A stretch of 64,000 bases of DNA from Polytrichum commune. Its lineage: Eukaryota; Streptophyta; Polytrichopsida; Polytrichales; Polytrichaceae. The first letter of the stretch is position 1, and every line of letters starts with the position of its first letter. The notes under the pieces are model-generated. The model saw nothing but the letters and a program-made list of their open reading frames with translations. It had not been told where the DNA came from and ran no database searches. Below are positions 36,770 to 48,181 of this stretch, piece after piece. The DNA is taken from NCBI GenBank assembly GCA_950295325.1, contig OX485806.1, positions 50,337,169 to 50,401,168 on the forward strand, read 5' to 3'. The position numbers and the translations under genes are program-made.

Positions 36770-37830
36770 CTCAAAAAACTCTAGAAATATCAAAATCTCT
36801 AAAGTCAGAATTTTTTCACTCTAAAAGATATCCAAAATGATTCAATACCATCAAGAGAGGAAAACTAAGCCTCTTGGAATGCAAATCACCTCAAACTAAG
36901 CATAGAAGATAGGGATCTCTCAAGTCAAATTTTTTTCACTTAAAACAAATTTTAAATGACTTCATAACCATCAAGAGAACCACGGGTAGATCACTCTAAG
37001 GCATTTTTGTGCACCACGTGCGGCTGGGGATTTTTTTGTTTTGGGGCTATTTACCTTCAAGGGCTGAATTAAAGCCTCCCTATAATTACTTAAATTTCAA
37101 AAATGGCCCGTTTGTTTGCACCCTTCCATTACTTATATTGTCCAAGTCAATGCAATTTTTGTACTTTATATTCCTTTTAAGCCATTTTTGGACAGACGGA
37201 AAATCCCAATTATCATCTATCCCCGTGAGTCCTAAACCCATTTACATACCATACTAAACATACCTTCTAGGATCCTTATCTTCAGCCCCTAGATTAATTT
37301 TACAAAAATAATGGCCCACGTTTTATGTCCATCTAACTTGCTTATAATGGGATTGTCTACATTTAATGGCCCCTTCATTATTTGGAATTCCTTTATAATT
37401 TTTATTTCAAATGATTTTAATCCTCTCTATATTATGCCGCACGTCGTTTTTAAAATGCACTAAGTGATCTACCCGTGAAGAGAGCACAACTAAGCCTCTT
37501 GGAACTCCAATCCCTCAAACTAAGCATAGAATGGGGGAATCTCTCAAGTCAAAAAAAATTCACTCAAAACAAATACTAAATGATTCAATAAATATCAAGA
37601 GAACACAACTAAGCTTCTTGGAACTCAAAACACCTCAAACTAAATATAGAAGGCAGAGATCTTTTAAGTCATAACTTTCTCGTTCAAAACAAGTGCTAAA
37701 TGATTTAATAAACATCAAGAGAGCACAACTAAGCCTCTTGGAACTCTAATCACCTCAAACTAAGCATAGAATGGAGAAATCTCTCAAGTCAGAAAATTTT
37801 CACTCAAAATACGAACCGATATACACTCGT
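36770..37830 (+). repeat. ~127-bp tandem array interrupted by a hAT-like element
   Basis: Monomers carry AAGAGAGCACAACTAAGCCT, CTTGGAACTC, CACCTCAAACTAAGCATAGA, then ATCTCTCAAGTC and TTCACTCAAAAC. Units are visible near 36780, 36880, 37478, 37600 and 37715. The array is split at 36981-37477 by the inserted element. No coding sequence. Confidence 0.75.
36981..37477. mobile_element. hAT-like MITE (497 bp) inside the ~127-bp array
   Basis: The ends are CACGGGTAGATCACT and its exact complement. The similarity continues inward as an inverted repeat to CCACGTGCGGC / GCCGCACGTCG, about 43 bp per arm. The array word AAGAGA(A/G)C is duplicated on both sides (36973-36980 and 37478-37485). The terminal motif is shared with the 411-bp element at 48182-48592, but the interior differs, so it is a sister family. 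No protein is encoded. Confidence 0.8.
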
Positions 37831-38169
37831 ACATTCAAATGGAATGGACCTCTACCAAATAGGTCCTCCAATGTGGTAACACTCCTACAATGTGTCCACA
37901 CTGGTCCAAACCTCCTAGAATGCTCCAAAACGCTCCAAAGGTCCTCCAAAGCTTCAAGACTCCACCAAAAGCTCCAAACACCTCCAAATCGCCTTCGATC
38001 GAATTTGGCCCTTTCTTAGCTACTCCTAAGTTGATCTCTCTCCTCTAAAGTAAAGTGGGCCCATAACCTATTGGAAAATGAGAGAAGAAAGCAAAAAAAC
38101 CAGTGTAGAAAGGTAGAACATAATGCACAATGATTGCATATAATGGAGAGAGTGATTAACTCCTCCCCT

Positions 38170-40260
38170 TATGCCTTAATTATATGTGTAGGTTATGACT
38201 AGCATTGACAATTCATACGAAACAATGTCACCAATGCAACCTAACACTATCTTCCAATAAAGTGGACTATTGCCCAGCTAGAATACAAGACATGTTGTCA
38301 ATTTACCATTTTTCGCATCTCCTGCGTAGTCCGAATTGACAAATCTAGTCAACATGCTTTGGTCTCCCTTTTGAACATGATCTTGTAGTCCCAAGTGCCG
38401 CTTACAAATCTAAAGATACATTTCATAGCGTACAAATGAGAGTTCTAGGGTTTTGCCATGTATCTACTTATTATACCTACTTAATAAGACAAAACATGTC
38501 GACTATGTATGAGATGTATTAGCTTGCCCACCATAGACCTATAGAGAATAGGATCAACAAACTCCTCGTTTATATCCGTTTTCAATTTGAGTCTTTCTAC
38601 CATCGGAGTTGATGTTGGCTGAGAGTCTTGAAGATTGAAAGTTTCGAAAGTTTGTTGAGCATAACCCCTTTGAGTCAAGAGAATTCCATGCGGAGTCTAT
38701 ATAAATATTGCTTTGAGGTATAAGGTGAGATTTCCCTCCTCAAGCTCAAACATCTTAAACATATCTTACAGTTGAGCTTTGAACTAATCTCTCCACTATG
38801 AGCAATTTCCGGTGAACAAAAAGTTGTCAACGTAGAGAACGAGAACTAAGATTTTGTCTTTATGAGTGATAACGTAAATATTTGAGTCCTTAGCGGCTTT
38901 GGTGAAGCCCCCATTTTTTAAATATGTGTCAAATTTAGCATACCATATACGAGGCCTTTGTTTAAGACCATACAAAGCTTTTCGCTAACGACAAACAAGA
39001 TGTTCTTGACCTAAATGCACAAAACCCTGAGGTTGGGAAATGTACACCTCTTCCTCCAAGTCTCCATTTAAGAACACCATTTTAACAACCATATGGAATA
39101 ATTTCCATCCACGGAACACAACTAAATCGACTAAAAGTTTGAATTGTACCCCACCTAACAATGGGAGCAAAAGTCTCCTCATAGTCAATTCCATGTTGTT
39201 GTTTGTTGCTTCTTGCAACAAGTCTTGCTTTGTATCATTGTGAGGTGCCATATGCTTTGCACTTGATTGTATAGACCCACTTATCTGATACAATAGATTT
39301 GTCAAAGGGAAGCTCGACCAAATCCCAGGTATGATTCTTATGTATGGAAGCCATTTCCTTTTGCGTGATTTCTACCCACCTGGGATCAATGACCGCTTTG
39401 CTAAATGTCTTGGGCTCCTGAGGAAGTGACATAACACTCACATAATAATCTTGCCACCATACCGGAAGACTGGTTTTTGTGTTTTGACGGACACATGTGC
39501 TCAACTTGAGAATCGGATTGATTGAGATCAGATGACTAGGACGTAAAGATATCATTTGCAGCATCATTAGTTTGCCAATGATCGAGATCATGAGCTTTAT
39601 CTGGACTGGTGATGTTGAATACCAGGGAATTTTTTATTGAATGGTCAAAGAAATAGTATGGACCAGAGGGAGATGAAAAAAAATGAAATTGGTGAATGAC
39701 CAAGAGTTTGGGATGATTAAGAAAAATTTACTGGAACAGGTGATAAAGAAACATACACACTTGGAGAATTTGGTTGACAAATTTGAATGAGTGGAATGAT
39801 TTGATTTCATGTGATGAGACCTTGTTGGACAACTTTGGTATATCTAACGTGGATACAGGTGAAATCTGAACAGTTGAGATGGCATTTGATGAAATAAAGT
39901 TTTCATTTTCTCAGGAATTCGTTGAATACTACATCTTTGGTGACAATAACCTTATTTGAAGTCGGCATATAGACCCTAAAAGTTTTTGATGAATCATCAT
40001 AGCCTACAAAACGTCCTTCAAGTGCTCTCGGTTGACGTTTGTTTCGCTGTGGTTCCGGAACATGGACATAGACTTGACACTTGAAGATTCTGAGATGCTG
40101 GAGATTAGGTTTTACCCCGTAGAAAACTTCATCACGTGTAAGCCCAAAGTTTGATCTCGTGGGAGGATGTGTTTATGAGATAAACTGTCATTTCTGCAGC
40201 CTCAACCCATAAGAAATCGGACAACACTTCTATGTGAGCGGAGAGGTGGAGAGCCGAGAT
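38170..40260 (-). pseudogene. degenerate Ty1/copia pol remnant (integrase end, RT, RNase H)
   Basis: Read on the minus strand from 40260 downward with several frameshifts and stops: an integrase C-terminal part (VYVHVPEPQRNKRQPRALEG, RFVGYDDSSKTFRVYMPTSN); the RT start (DPRWVEITQKEMASIHKNHT, KWVYTIK); the RT middle (FLNGDLEEEVYISQPQGFVH); the RT end (STPMVERLKL, LYRSMVGKLIHL); and an RNase H trace (NSDYAGD, NGKLTTCLVF). The order is that of Ty1/copia pol. No LTR or protease was found. It is dead and truncated at both ends. Confidence 0.85.
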
Positions 40261-40755
40261 CGGAAACAATGTAAAAATAGAAAACATCTCAGATCAAATT
40301 TAGACATAGTGGAGAATATATTCTAATATACCAAGAATATTCTAGATTCTTTCCAAAATAGTAAAAATTGTGACCTATTTGTGTGGAATATATAGGTCCA
40401 AAAATAAATCAAAAGGCCATGAATTTGAAATGGTCTCATTACATTTGGAAATCGGGAAGTGCTAAAATGATAAAAAATTAAGATAAAACAGATAAATATA
40501 CAATTAAAACCAATGATGATCCCAATAAAAAAATGAATGAAAATGATTTTATCAAGGTTGGTATAATTGAAAAATGAGTCAATCAAAATATAAAAGGCGA
40601 CCAACTTCTTTCATTTTTGTTCCATCATTTTTGTCTTTGTCCTATGTGTGAGTCAACTCTAGAGCTTGGACTCCAATAATTATTGTTTGTGGTCGAAGAG
40701 ATTATCTTCAGCTGAATATAAATGAGGACATAAAATAGACTCGTATTCAATACGG

Positions 40756-41298
40756 ATGTGGAGACATATATACACAATGGAAGAGGAGAAAGACATGTTC
40801 GCTGGCCTAGGATGGGAGAAGGAGATTAGAAGTCTAGGAGATCCCCATGTTCTCTTTAATCCATCGCCGGAACATGACATAGGTGCTGAAAATCAACATA
40901 GTGATAACTACGAGCTCACTCCATTTTTGCAGTCCATACATGCATGGAGGTGGAGGATGCAGGAGGAGCAGAAACGATATGCAAATAATGATAAAAGGCG
41001 AGCGGATGTGCAGAAGATGGACGTCACAAGGTGCATGAATAGTGAGGCAAATGATGGGCCTGATTTGAATGTAGACACGGAGCGGGAAGTCAAGGTGGTA
41101 GGCAAATCTTCAAGGTCTTTGTTGTTTTGCGATAGGATGAGAGGATTATCGCCGCATCGTCGTCCATTGAAGGATCGAATGAGGGATAAAACGGTTTCGT
41201 ACATTGATTTGCTTCGACCGGGTCCACCTCTATCAAGAAGAGATGACGAAAAGAAGTCCGAAGCATGTAGGAGGTTGGAAACACGAAAGTATAGTTGA
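40756..41298 (+). CDS. unidentified intact ORF, 180 aa
   Basis: ATG at 40756 follows a TATAAAT-like box (GAATATAAATG, about 40 nt upstream), and AATAAA hexamers occur 70-100 nt after the stop. The protein is hydrophilic and mixed-charge, with WRWRMQEEQKRYANNDKRRA in the middle and PDLNVDTE further on; the DLN word is reminiscent of EAR-type repression motifs but is too short to rely on. It points at the 3' end of the minus-strand transposase remnant (about 210 bp gap). It may be an accessory gene of the same element or unrelated. No family is recognised. Confidence 0.45.
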   Translation: MWRHIYTMEEEKDMFAGLGWEKEIRSLGDPHVLFNPSPEHDIGAENQHSDNYELTPFLQSIHAWRWRMQEEQKRYANNDKRRADVQKMDVTRCMNSEANDGPDLNVDTEREVKVVGKSSRSLLFCDRMRGLSPHRRPLKDRMRDKTVSYIDLLRPGPPLSRRDDEKKSEACRRLETRKYS

Positions 41299-41507
41299 TA
41301 GACATAGTAGGCATGTTAATCTGAACATGTAGTGTTCAACAGTGAGAGAGTCATTTGACACAATTATGTATTGTAATAAAACATCTTGAAGGAAATAAAA
41401 ATAATCCATGGAATTTTATTTATTATAGAAAACAATTATGAGTTCACATGATGTCTACAATTGGCACATCTAGTAGGACACAATGTATTGGTAGGCTAAG
41501 ATGAATT

Positions 41508-44500
41508 CTAGGAAGTAGATTGTGTCAAAAGACCCCCTTCAAAGACGAGTTTGACTTCATTGAAGCTAAAGGTCGGGGCGTGAATGAACAAATTCATTTC
41601 CGCATCCAAATTAGAAACCTTGATGAAGATGTAATAGAGATGCTTATAATTTAGATAAGAATTTTGTTTGCGGCCAAACTTGGAAATCATATCCAAGAAG
41701 CATGCGCAATTGCACTCTGGAAGAGAACTCACTGTCACTTGGTAGATTGGGGTTGCGGTTCTGACTTGGACTGCAGAGTGATAATGCAACCAAATCCTGG
41801 TTGAGGGATCATAGTTAACTTCAAAATAGTACCATGCATAGCTTCAGCAGACGCAACCATCTACCTCTGCTTTGCCAAAGGTGCGCTGCTAGATCGCCGA
41901 ACAACCTTGGACAATCTTGTCGGAGGGATGAAGTATGGGTGTTCTCGAATACGGATTCCAGACATATCCAGTGGGGGAACGGAGTTGGTGAAGAGTCGAG
42001 TTGGTGTGATGCGCTCCTTTGGTGGGAGTTGAAAACCTGCGTTCTCAAGCGCGAAGATCTCCGAATGGAAGAGGTTGGTACCAATCTTAACAGGCCAGAT
42101 TGTGGGAATAGAAGGTTTCTGATCATCAGCAGAGAACGGCATGACCCATTTCCGATGAGGGCCCTTTACACAACGCTCGATGTCGTCTGGGCAAAAGACG
42201 AAGTCCATGCGCTTCTCCACTTGGAATTTGTAATGATGCCACATACCGGTGTAGGTCGGCGCAGGGACGCTCTTATTATTGGTGACGATTCTTGCGGTGC
42301 ACTTATTCTTCGTGCCCACATGATTAGCCCAACAAGATTTCCCAGAGGTATGGGATATGTGGGCAATATGTGACACGATGAAAACCAAGTCCTGCAGGTG
42401 AAGGCACTTGAACCTCTTGTACAGACGGGGAAGACTCCTCAGTGATAATAGGTAGTGGTACTGGTTGAGATCGAATGACTCGCTTAACGGGGCGAGGGCG
42501 AGAGAAGTTGACAGTATCAGGGCGGTGGGTCTCGCCATCATTACCAATTAGAGTGTCCGGTCTTCGCTTCTGCGATTCAAACACCTCGGCGCCTTCAAGG
42601 TGTGTCAAGCAAGACCTTCTGCAACACTATGGGGTCGCCAGTACGCTGAGCTCGACGTTGAGCTCCCTTAAGCTTCAGTTCTTCTTTGCTTGGACCATCA
42701 CCGCCAATTCCACCTTTAAGGAATTGGTAGTATGCAACAACTTGTAAGAATGCGCGAATGTAGTCGTCCACTATAGCCACGTATAGATCTCCACCCTTGT
42801 TGCCGGAGGTTTGAAGCCACTTGTTGTGGACGGACTCCGCAAGATTGGACGACGGCATCTCGGCCAACTGGTCTTGGGTAAAAACTTTTTCTTGATTGGA
42901 GAAATCAAGTATTAGAGGGAGTACAGAAAGAAGAAACTGAATCCAGGAAAAAAAATAATGAATCATAAGGGAGATGTACCAGTTCCATGAAACCACCCCA
43001 TTGAAGGTAGCGGAAGTGCCAAAAAGCAAGCCAAAGCTGGAGGTGCTTGAGACCGTCGTCACTTGTACAATTCGATGACGCCCACCAAGCCTTGACAGCT
43101 AGGTACCTAGTCTTTGCCTCTTCCATAGATGACGCATTCCGATATTGAAGGCAAAGGTGTCTATGTTGGTCTTGTAACTCATGTTTTATATATGATTTCA
43201 TATGTTTCTCGAGCGATTGTTTCCAGTGAAAAAAACAAGTGCGCTCGCGGCCCTCCATTGGAACTTTGGGATCTCCTTAACTATACACAATGCGCACAAC
43301 GTTCTAATTGGCTTGCGCACTGTCCGCCATGAAGCCTATGAAGGTTGGATGTGGGATACCGTGGTGGGCCATGACGTGGTTGAGGTTCTGCCAGAAAAGA
43401 ACTTGGGCATCCTTATCCTCCGATTGGAAATCACAACAAGAAATGGTCATGACCCGTTGATAAGTCCCATCTTACACATGAGCGGCCATGGTGGTCCACC
43501 CTTTGACCCACTTGACGTGATCTGACATCATCCACGGGTTCTCAAGGTCCCCACCCGGTTGCATCCGTCGAACCAAATCCACTCCACTTCGTGGACCAAC
43601 CTCCGACATCTTGAAGACGAACACCTTGTCCGCATCGTCACCTTGTCCTGGGAATTCATTCCGTTGGACGTAGGCCCAATTGCTAATGCCTCGGAGCTTA
43701 GCGATGCCATCCATAACACCGAACCTCCGCAAATATTTGAAAGAGGTAACCTTAGAGCGAAGGTTTGGGGAATTCAACTCTCTACAGCTCTCAAACACAG
43801 GTTCGAGCTCTTTTAAGGAGAGGAGACGGTGTGTGTCATTATCGCCACAAAGGAGGAACTCATCAACAATGTCCTTGCTGGCTTCAAGGATGATCTTGCT
43901 ATGGGTGGCTTGAGGCGTACGCTCAACGTGCTCCTTGATAAGTACATTGATGTGCTTCCGGCTGTCTCTATAGTCTCCAACCTTCACTGGATGTTGATGA
44001 GTACCAATATGAATGCAGGCTCTTTGGGAGGACTCCTTCCCATGGACGTAGAAGATTTTCGCCTCGCATAGTGCAATGCATTTGGGAGGCTCTTTGTAGA
44101 TCCTGCACACAAGAGTAGATCCGGATGGCACAATGCCAAAGAGAGGGAAAGGATCTTTAGTGAAACCTTCAAATTCCGTGTCGTTGACCTTAGAGGTACG
44201 ATGGGCGCGTTGAAGGTAATCACAACTCGGGTTTTGGCATTGGAGATGGCCAACACATGTAGAGGAACGAAATGCAAGACCAACATCGTTTGTAATGTTG
44301 GTGGTTTGAGTCTTCGTCCAAACATGGCCATCATATTGCTTGTCCATGCCGTCCAACAACTTGGCCCTGGTTTGAGATGATGAGACTTCTGTTGCAGGGA
44401 GGACAAATAATTGGGTACCATCAAAACAAGGGGGAAGGTGATTAACCTCTTGGATTTTGAGTTTGTCGTAATTTATTTTCTTGAGGACGTTCTTACTACC

Positions 44501-45070
44501 GGGCATAGAACCAAGACGATGAAGACATTGAACAATAGTTTGAGGAGGTTTGAATGTAGACGGTATCGAAGGAGTTAAAGGCACAGAGCGAGAAGGAGAA
44601 GGGGTTACATAGGAAGCAGAGGGAAACAAAGGAGGGGAATCATGAACAGCAGCCTTCTGCACTGGTACATCGTCATTCGAAGAATCAGACAAGTCTATAT
44701 CGTTGTCTACAATAGGCTTCGTCTTGATACTTATTACCGGCGGGGTGCTTAAGGCAGAAGTGGACGATCGAAGAGGCGTAAGGATTTTTGATGACACTCC
44801 CATTTGAGAATCTGGAAGGCCATAAACCCTATACTTTCCCGCGCCAAGCTCCCACACTATATTGCCATTGTCAGTTTGCTTGGAGGTCTCATGCAAGGTT
44901 TGAATGAGCAATCCAGTATCAGGATGGAAGATCTCACGTTCTACCCAGATTGTACTAGCTTTCAACGAGAACCTAATGCTAAGATGAAGGCCTGAGACAA
45001 CAACAATACCATCTGCATCAATGGGGAATAGAATAGGGACCCCGATGCCATGGGAACGATGTTCGGCCAT
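41508..45070 (-). pseudogene. Mutator-like (MULE-type) transposase remnant
   Basis: The longest frame runs from the family-like start MAEHRSHGIG (ATG at 45070; open to 45145 with a TTG) down to a stop at 43472-43474. It holds a Pro/Ser-rich linker and a Cys/His cluster (CVGHLQCQNPSCDYL ... CIHIGTHQHPV) resembling the WRKY/GCM1-type zinc finger of MULEs. The same frame continues past stops at 43472, 43304-43306 and 43277-43279 through the transposase core (FQSEDKDAQVLFWQNLNHVM, FIGFMADSAQAN, RERTCFFHW, WLAFWHFRYLQWGGFM). A probable intron starts at 42979. Then come LAEMPSSNLAESVHNKWLQ, a frameshift near 42600, a Cys-containing block (CWANHVGTKNKCTARIV), a TAG near 41858, another frameshift near 41760 and a SWIM-like end (CNCACF ... 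YKHLYYIF) where the CKH cysteine is Tyr. It cannot make active enzyme. Family assignment rests on domain order and memory of plant homologues. Confidence 0.75.
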
Positions 45071-45425
45071 CTCAGAGACGGGAGGAATAATTGAGGTGGA
45101 AGCCCTAAAGGCATAGAACGCAAACGTAAAGGAACAAAGATGCAAAGATGCATAAAGAAGGAGAATGGTGATGACGATGAAGTTATAAACACATACGCAT
45201 GATTATCAGGAAGGAGACAAAATTGTCAGACACCCTAAAAGAAGATACCCCTAATTAAAAAGACGGCTGTCAGATAGTGCAGCGCGCCTCCCATCGGGAG
45301 GTCTTGCAATTATATATAGAGAAGAATGCGAGTGCTCACTTTCATTCCAATGTGAGAGATTGATGTGGTGAGGTTGTGGAAAGGAAATAGAGTGATTTGG
45401 TCTGAATTGCGGGAGGGTTGAACAC
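45071..45425. promoter_or_regulatory. shared upstream region between divergent transposase and companion gene
   Basis: The 355-bp gap separates two head-to-head starts. A TATATATA box at 45311-45318 lies about 110 nt before the + strand ATG at 45426. A weaker TTTATAAC (minus strand, about 45183-45190) lies about 115 nt before the minus strand ATG at 45070. The arrangement suggests a bidirectional promoter. No operator-like repeats stand out. Confidence 0.5.
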
Positions 45426-46364
45426 ATGAAGGAAATAGGCAATTCACAACCTCCGACAGCGGAACCATCAAAGAAGAAGAAGAGGAGGCGAACGTCTACA
45501 CATTACACTTATAGGAAGAGGAAGACAGTGAGGACACAAAAAACACAGTCAACGAAGGCGCCAATCGAGGGCCGTGGGACGCCCAAGGAATTGAGCCAAA
45601 GCATAAAGGACCTGCGAAGGCCTTTGTGGAGGTTAGACTGTAAGATTCGGCCTATTTTTTTATCACCAATTGTAGAAGAGGCGGACGAAAGTATAGCACA
45701 TACAATGGCACAAGTCGAGGAGTTGGGAAGTGATAGCAACCAAGAGGACACACACAAAGAGACGAACTCTACAAATGTTGTAAGTATTCTTCGGGTTCTC
45801 CATAAATTCAGTTGTCTGAGCACAGAATTAAAGTGGTAGAACAAATTCAAATTTGAAAAAACTATCTCTTAAATAGAACAATTTGTCAACATTGTTATGA
45901 ACATCGTGATCTCTTAAATATAGGAGGATGGGGGTAGTGGAGAGAGTGGAAATAGCTACGAAGAAGAAGACAATGTAGAGGTAGCACAACAAAATGAGAA
46001 GGCGGTAGAAGAGCGAGGAACGGAGGGAGTACCACTTTCGGGACAGCCACAGATTCAAAGAAGAGCAAAAATGAAGGCGTCCAAGAGGACAACGTCAGGG
46101 GATGATCTAAAATCAAATTTGTTGGGAGGCCGCGAGAGAGCTGAAGGAGGAGGCCTGGAGCCTGAAACCCTAGATTTGGACATTGTGACCCCTGCTACAA
46201 GATTCCTGCGAAGCAAGGCGGGCGGCACGCAACCGACATCGACTCGAGGGTGTGGCCGTGGGAGAGGAAGGACGCAGGCAAACCTAGTTGAATCGAGTAG
46301 CATTCCAAGAATGGCGACAAAGGACGGGACCTCGGAAGATAGCGGCGCGGATATTGGGGCTTAG
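45426..46364 (+). CDS. unidentified two-exon gene divergent from the transposase, 264 aa
   Basis: Exon 1 is 45426-45779 and exon 2 is 45924-46364. The donor is AATGTT|GTAAGT and the acceptor AAATATAG|GAGGAT. Both exons are exact codon multiples at the junction, giving 118 + 146 aa without a stop. The protein starts with a nuclear-signal-like cluster (PSKKKKRRRTS, YRKRK), passes through a conserved-looking middle (ELSQSIKDLRRPLWRLDCKI) and an acidic Glu-rich stretch at the exon junction, then a TPATRFLRSKAGG segment and an RGCGRGRGR basic run near the end. No family is recognised. It could be the second gene of the Mutator-like element (a DNA-binding accessory protein) or a host gene. Its frame is intact while the transposase is broken. 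Confidence 0.55.
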
Positions 46365-47690
46365 TGGATGGCATACTCCAAATTCTGGTAAGGTGTCGGG
46401 CTCTCGGCCATGCTATGTTCAGGGTTAGTTGTGTACCTACATGGGGTAGGGAATGAGGCCTCGGATCCTAGGCCTCTTGGACGAGCCCATTTGTTTGTGT
46501 TTGATACACTAGAATAGGGTATGAAATGAGGGCATTCGGCCGAGGCCATTTGATACACAAGTGTAGGGTATGGAATAAGGCCTCTCGGCCGAGGCGGGAA
46601 ACTTAGTAATGTGAGCGTAGAGCGGAGAGCGGAAATTGGAGAGGGGAAATTTTTGAATTTGGTGGGTAAAAATAGGACAAGCAATGCCTATTTCCGTGGA
46701 ATTTATAGATAGTTTGAATTCAATTTGTTGGAAAGACACCCCAATCCTATGGAGATATTAACCCAACCTAGGTCGAGGAACAAACGGAACCTAAAGGCGT
46801 GGAAGAATGTAGTTGTTATCAAAGATCTTATAGTCTAGGTTTTGAAATGGTTTCATATTAAATTAGAGCTGACGTCAGCAATTGAAATCAAACATCAAAA
46901 CATATGATGAAGAAGAAGTTGAATGGTACGGTATTCTTTCCAAGAACTCTTACATGTCCAGAATTCCCATACACAAAATATTTGATTGGCCGAGATAATG
47001 TAGGTGAAGTTAGGTGCCAAAGTCAAGACCTACAAAAATGTGTATACAGTTCAATTTGCTATAAATAGTTTACTCCAGAAAAAAAAAATGCGCAAAAAAA
47101 TCCATTTGGCTCCTCCACGTGTCTACACCCTACCGGCCGGGCATGTCCAATACGGTGCACCTGGATGAAAGCTCATGCCATAGAACTCCACCGCAGAGAA
47201 TGACATCTCCAATTCATCCCTTAGCTTAGCCAATTTCAGCAAATTTAAATCCCCCAAATCCAACATAAGAATCCTCCGCGAAATCCGTGAGCTGACGTGG
47301 CGGCTATGTGAGAACCACATCAAGTTTAGTTGAAATTGAGTGATGAGGTTATGTTCACGTGGCAAACAAACCCTTGTGACAGCATTGGGACCCATCACGT
47401 ATTTATATTAAGCCAAACGAAGAGCATTGTACTCCGCACTTTTATCCACAATCATTTTCCATGCTTTACAAAATAGCCTCAAACTATGGATTAGCAAGAA
47501 ACGGAGTTGGGTGTCCAATGCCGTCTCTGCACACGTATCCACTTTTGCGGCACCCACCAACAAGTTTGGGACCAAGACCGCCAATTGTACATCTTCATCC
47601 AAATACAATACAAGTGGCTCCATTACGTGTGATTGGCGTGATTTTCCTCACCCTGATACGTCATCCAAACCACAAACATTCATCATATGA
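46365..47690. other. intergenic DNA, short diverged repeats near 46420-46600
   Basis: A loose ~65-bp repeat around 'gggtatgaaatgagggcattcgg', 'gggtatggaataaggcctctcgg' and CGGCCGAGGC words follows the two-exon gene. From 46650 to 47690 I see no gene; the frames at 47123-47398 and 47408-47690 lack any recognisable domain. Confidence 0.4.
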
Positions 47691-47699
47691 ATGAAAGTT

Positions 47700-48056
47700 G
47701 AAAATCTGGCTCTCGGAAGTGAGAGCATCCAAAAACACACAACCATTCAACACCTGAATCAAAGTTGAGAATCTGGTTCGCACATGTAGGCTCTCGGAAG
47801 TGAGAGCATCCAAAAAAACACAAAATTCATCATATGAATCAAAGTTGAGAATGTGGCCTACCCATATAGGCTCTCGGAAGTGAGAGCATCCAAAACACAC
47901 AACCATTCAACACTTGAATCAAAGTTGAGAATCTGGTTCACACATGTAGGCTCACGAAAATGAAAGCATCCAAAAAAACACAAAATTCATCATTTGAATC
48001 CAAGTTGAGAATGTGGCCTACCCATATGGGCTCTCGAAAGTGAGAGCATCCGATGT
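47700..48056 (+). repeat. 80-bp array with alternating 160-bp dimer structure
   Basis: GGCTCTCGGAAGTGAGAGCA or a close variant occurs at 47708, 47789, 47869, 47949 and 48029, an 80-81 bp period. Between these, two linker types alternate: one with ACCATTCAACAC and ATCTGGTTC, the other with AAATTCATCAT and ATGTGGCCTACCCATAT. The repeat unit is therefore a dimer of about 160 bp. Each landmark contains the short inverted pair GCTCTC...GAGAGC. Confidence 0.85.
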
Positions 48057-48181
48057 GACAATAATTGGCAGGATATATGCTTTTAATGCATTAGATTAAT
48101 GGGCTCAATCTTAACTTAATTAGGGGATCCTACCTAGTACACCACATAATGACCAGGGATGCAATATATAACATTATTGCT

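Noticed and set aside
36207-40260. One intact copia element combining the gag and pol fragments
   Set aside because: The order on the minus strand is reversed (gag 3' of pol), and no LTR pair was found.
40323-40604. 93-codon hydrophobic frame that mimics a membrane protein
   Set aside because: It is a by-product of AT-rich sequence, with no domain and no supporting context.
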